7,205 bases of DNA from an uncultured Saprospiraceae bacterium (GTDB lineage: Bacteria > Bacteroidota > Bacteroidia > Chitinophagales > Saprospiraceae). The position numbers and the translations under genes are program-made. The stretch covers positions 1 to 7,205 of the forward strand of contig CALHBW010000346.1 of NCBI GenBank assembly GCA_937930625.1, read 5' to 3'. A model generated the notes under the pieces. The model worked only from the letters and a program-made list of their open reading frames with translations. It did not search any database and was not told the origin of the DNA. Positions 6,178-7,205 of the stretch are shown one piece after another (positions within the stretch are counted from its first letter, which is position 1; each line of letters starts with the position of its first letter).

Positions 6178-6220
6178 TCAATGCAAAACCTATAAGGTTT
6201 CCAAAAACCTTATAGGTTTG
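6178..6220. repeat. Dispersed AAACC/GGTTT palindrome, copy 2
   Basis: Arms at 6186-6200 and 6205-6219 are exact reverse complements around a four-base loop (6201-6204). It differs from copy 1 (1642-1684) at only two positions: C/T at 1646/6182 and T/C in the loop at 1666/6202. Identity extends left of the arms but not right beyond the final G, so the repeated unit seems to begin near 6178 and end at 6220. Confidence 0.9.
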
Positions 6221-6354
6221 GGCGCAAGGCAGAAATCCTTTTTGCAAAAATTGTCAAAGAACCAGTTAAGATTAAGTTTAATTCATAAACTCATTGTCGT
6301 ATTTTTTGAGAAATTTGTATCGTAATTTTAGCAAAAAACGAAACTTTGTTGGAA

Positions 6355-6375
6355 TTTGGTGTTTGGAATTTGGAA
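6355..6375 (+). repeat. TTTGGAA short tandem repeat
   Basis: Three 7-bp units, TTTGGTG, TTTGGAA and TTTGGAA, are preceded by a partial unit TTGTTGGAA (6346-6354). The array provides several TTTG words at about the -33 distance from the candidate -7 box at 6389-6397, so changes in unit number would alter the promoter spacing. This role is inference. Confidence 0.55.
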
Positions 6376-6397
6376 TTTTACTGTTGTTTCGTTTTGC
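6362..6397 (+). promoter_or_regulatory. Possible promoter of the BadF-type gene
   Basis: TCGTTTTGC (6389-6397) matches TAnnTTTGC with one mismatch (C for A). TTTG words at 6362-6365 and 6369-6372 lie 23 and 16 bp upstream of it, either side of the usual 19-20. The -7 box continues into TTTGCAAAAAT, as in the other promoter candidates here. The ATG at 6414 follows 16 bases after the box, so the leader would be very short. Confidence 0.35.
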
Positions 6398-6413
6398 AAA
6401 AATAAGAATTAAA

Positions 6414-7205
6414 ATGTTACTGATAGCTGATAGTGGCTCTACAAAAACAAGTTGGCGATTATTGGATGGACAAAACCCGTATAGGGATTTCTCCACAATA
6501 GGTCTTAATCCGCATTATGTATCAACGAATGAAATACATAAAAGTTTGAATGACACCTTATTGCCGCAATTAGGATTTGCACCGCAACTTGTCCGACAAA
6601 CATACTTTTACGGGGCAGGCTGCTCCTCTGAACGAGAAAATAAAAGAGTGCGTGATGCACTAAATAATTTATTTCCCAATTCAGATAACGAAGTGGATCA
6701 CGATCTGCTTGCAGCAGCACGTGCGAGTAGTCTTGACCAACCGGGCATCGTTTGCATACTCGGAACAGGCTCAAATACTTGTGCCTATGATGGTGAAAAA
6801 ATCGTGGACAATCTACCGTCTTTGGGGTTCATTATTGGTGACGAGGGAAGCGGCGCGCACATTGGCAGGTTGCTGACCAAAGCCTATTTTTACAGGGAAA
6901 TGCCGGAAGAGCTTGCCGCGAAATTCCATGAGCAATACCCGATTACAAAGGATGAATACGTCGGCAATGTCTATCAAAGTGAGATACCGAGTCGCTATGT
7001 TGCTCAATTTTCGCGTTTTTGTGTTGAGCATCGTGAGCATCCGTTTATTATGAATCTACTGCGACAAAATTTTCGCGAATTTCTTATACGCCATGTGATG
7101 AAATATGAGCAATGTCGGCAATACCCCGTTCATTACATCGGTTCGGTAGCCTATTATTATCAGGATATTTTAAAAGGAGAAATGGAAGCCCTTCAACTCA
7201 CACCG
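6414..7205 (+). CDS. BadF/BadG/BcrA/BcrD-family ATPase, GlcNAc-kinase-like (3' end cut)
   Basis: 264 codons run from ATG 6414 to the last base without a stop; relatives are about 280-285 aa, so roughly 20 residues are missing. This is an ASKHA-fold phosphotransferase. Visible motifs are ADSGSTKTSW (5-14, first phosphate loop), VDHDLLAAARA (94-104, with the conserved Asp region), CILGTGSN (114-121, second phosphate loop), GFIIGDEGSGAHIGR (138-152) and YIGSVAYYYQDIL (241-253, adenosine region). The family includes N-acetylglucosamine kinases and the ATP-driven activators of benzoyl-CoA reductase. No Cys pair of the activator type is evident, and the GDEGSG layout fits the amino-sugar kinase branch, so phosphorylation of GlcNAc or a related sugar is the likeliest role; the substrate is not proven. 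The start is supported because the phosphate loop begins at residue 5. It is cytoplasmic, divergent from S41, with no Shine-Dalgarno. Confidence 0.9.
   Translation, partial: MLLIADSGSTKTSWRLLDGQNPYRDFSTIGLNPHYVSTNEIHKSLNDTLLPQLGFAPQLVRQTYFYGAGCSSERENKRVRDALNNLFPNSDNEVDHDLLAAARASSLDQPGIVCILGTGSNTCAYDGEKIVDNLPSLGFIIGDEGSGAHIGRLLTKAYFYREMPEELAAKFHEQYPITKDEYVGNVYQSEIPSRYVAQFSRFCVEHREHPFIMNLLRQNFREFLIRHVMKYEQCRQYPVHYIGSVAYYYQDILKGEMEALQLTP

Larger units (their letters stand above)
6086..6413. other. Divergent spacer between S41 and BadF-type genes
   Basis: This 328-bp AT-rich stretch has no credible gene. From left to right it holds the S41 promoter candidate, a very AT-rich segment (6124-6170), copy 2 of the AAACC/GGTTT palindrome (6178-6220), another TTTGCAAAAATTG (6241-6253), the inverted 16-mer TTAAGATTAAGTTTAA (6266-6281) overlapping a small hairpin AGTTTA-ATTCA-TAAACT (6275-6291), a TTTGGAA tandem (6355-6375) and the BadF promoter candidate. 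It must contain the promoters of both flanking genes. Confidence 0.7.

Noticed and set aside
6278..6496. 72-codon minus-strand open frame in the divergent spacer
   Set aside because: It overlaps the first 27 codons of the BadF-type gene and consists mostly of translated AT-rich and TTTGGAA repeat sequence; no domain or start signal.

Overview
The window looks like ordinary chromosome of a member of the Bacteroidota. This rests on the gene types: a PorT-like outer-membrane barrel, a Ycf48-like propeller lipoprotein, a membrane-anchored S41 processing peptidase and a BadF/GlcNAc-kinase-like ATPase. It is also supported by AT-rich spacers, the lack of clear Shine-Dalgarno sequences, and several matches to the Bacteroidota promoter pattern (TTTG about 20 bp before TAnnTTTG). 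I cannot name a genus.

Layout: a complete phosphohexomutase gene (12-1409, +) is followed by a GC-rich hairpin. Next comes a 272-bp spacer holding a good promoter match and three strong, unrelated-looking palindromes (1514-1573, 1578-1608, 1650-1683). A beta-propeller lipoprotein gene begins at the edge of the last palindrome (1682-2641, +), probably with a TTG start. An 18-nt hairpin with a GGAA loop separates it from a small outer-membrane beta-barrel gene (2680-3345, +). A spacer with a CGCAGAG tandem/inverted repeat and a promoter match precedes a GNAT acetyltransferase carrying an extra C-terminal module (3511-4323, +). This gene converges on an S41 peptidase gene (4460-6085, -). A 328-bp divergent spacer holds a second copy of the AAACC/GGTTT palindrome and short repeats, and leads to a BadF-type sugar kinase/ATPase gene (6414 to the window end, +), cut at its 3' end.

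How the genes relate: most appear to be separate transcription units. The lipoprotein and barrel genes are 38 bp apart on the same strand and both products should be exported, so they may form one envelope module; this is inference. The mutase and the BadF-type kinase both suit hexose or amino-sugar phosphate metabolism but are not linked in an operon. No mobile-element protein, CRISPR array, RNA gene or defence system was seen. The most unusual content lies between the genes: a cluster of diverse palindromes, one repeated about 4.5 kb away with 41 of 43 bases identical, and a 13-base word (TTTGCAAAAATTG) found three times, only in spacers, twice about 25-28 nt before a start codon.
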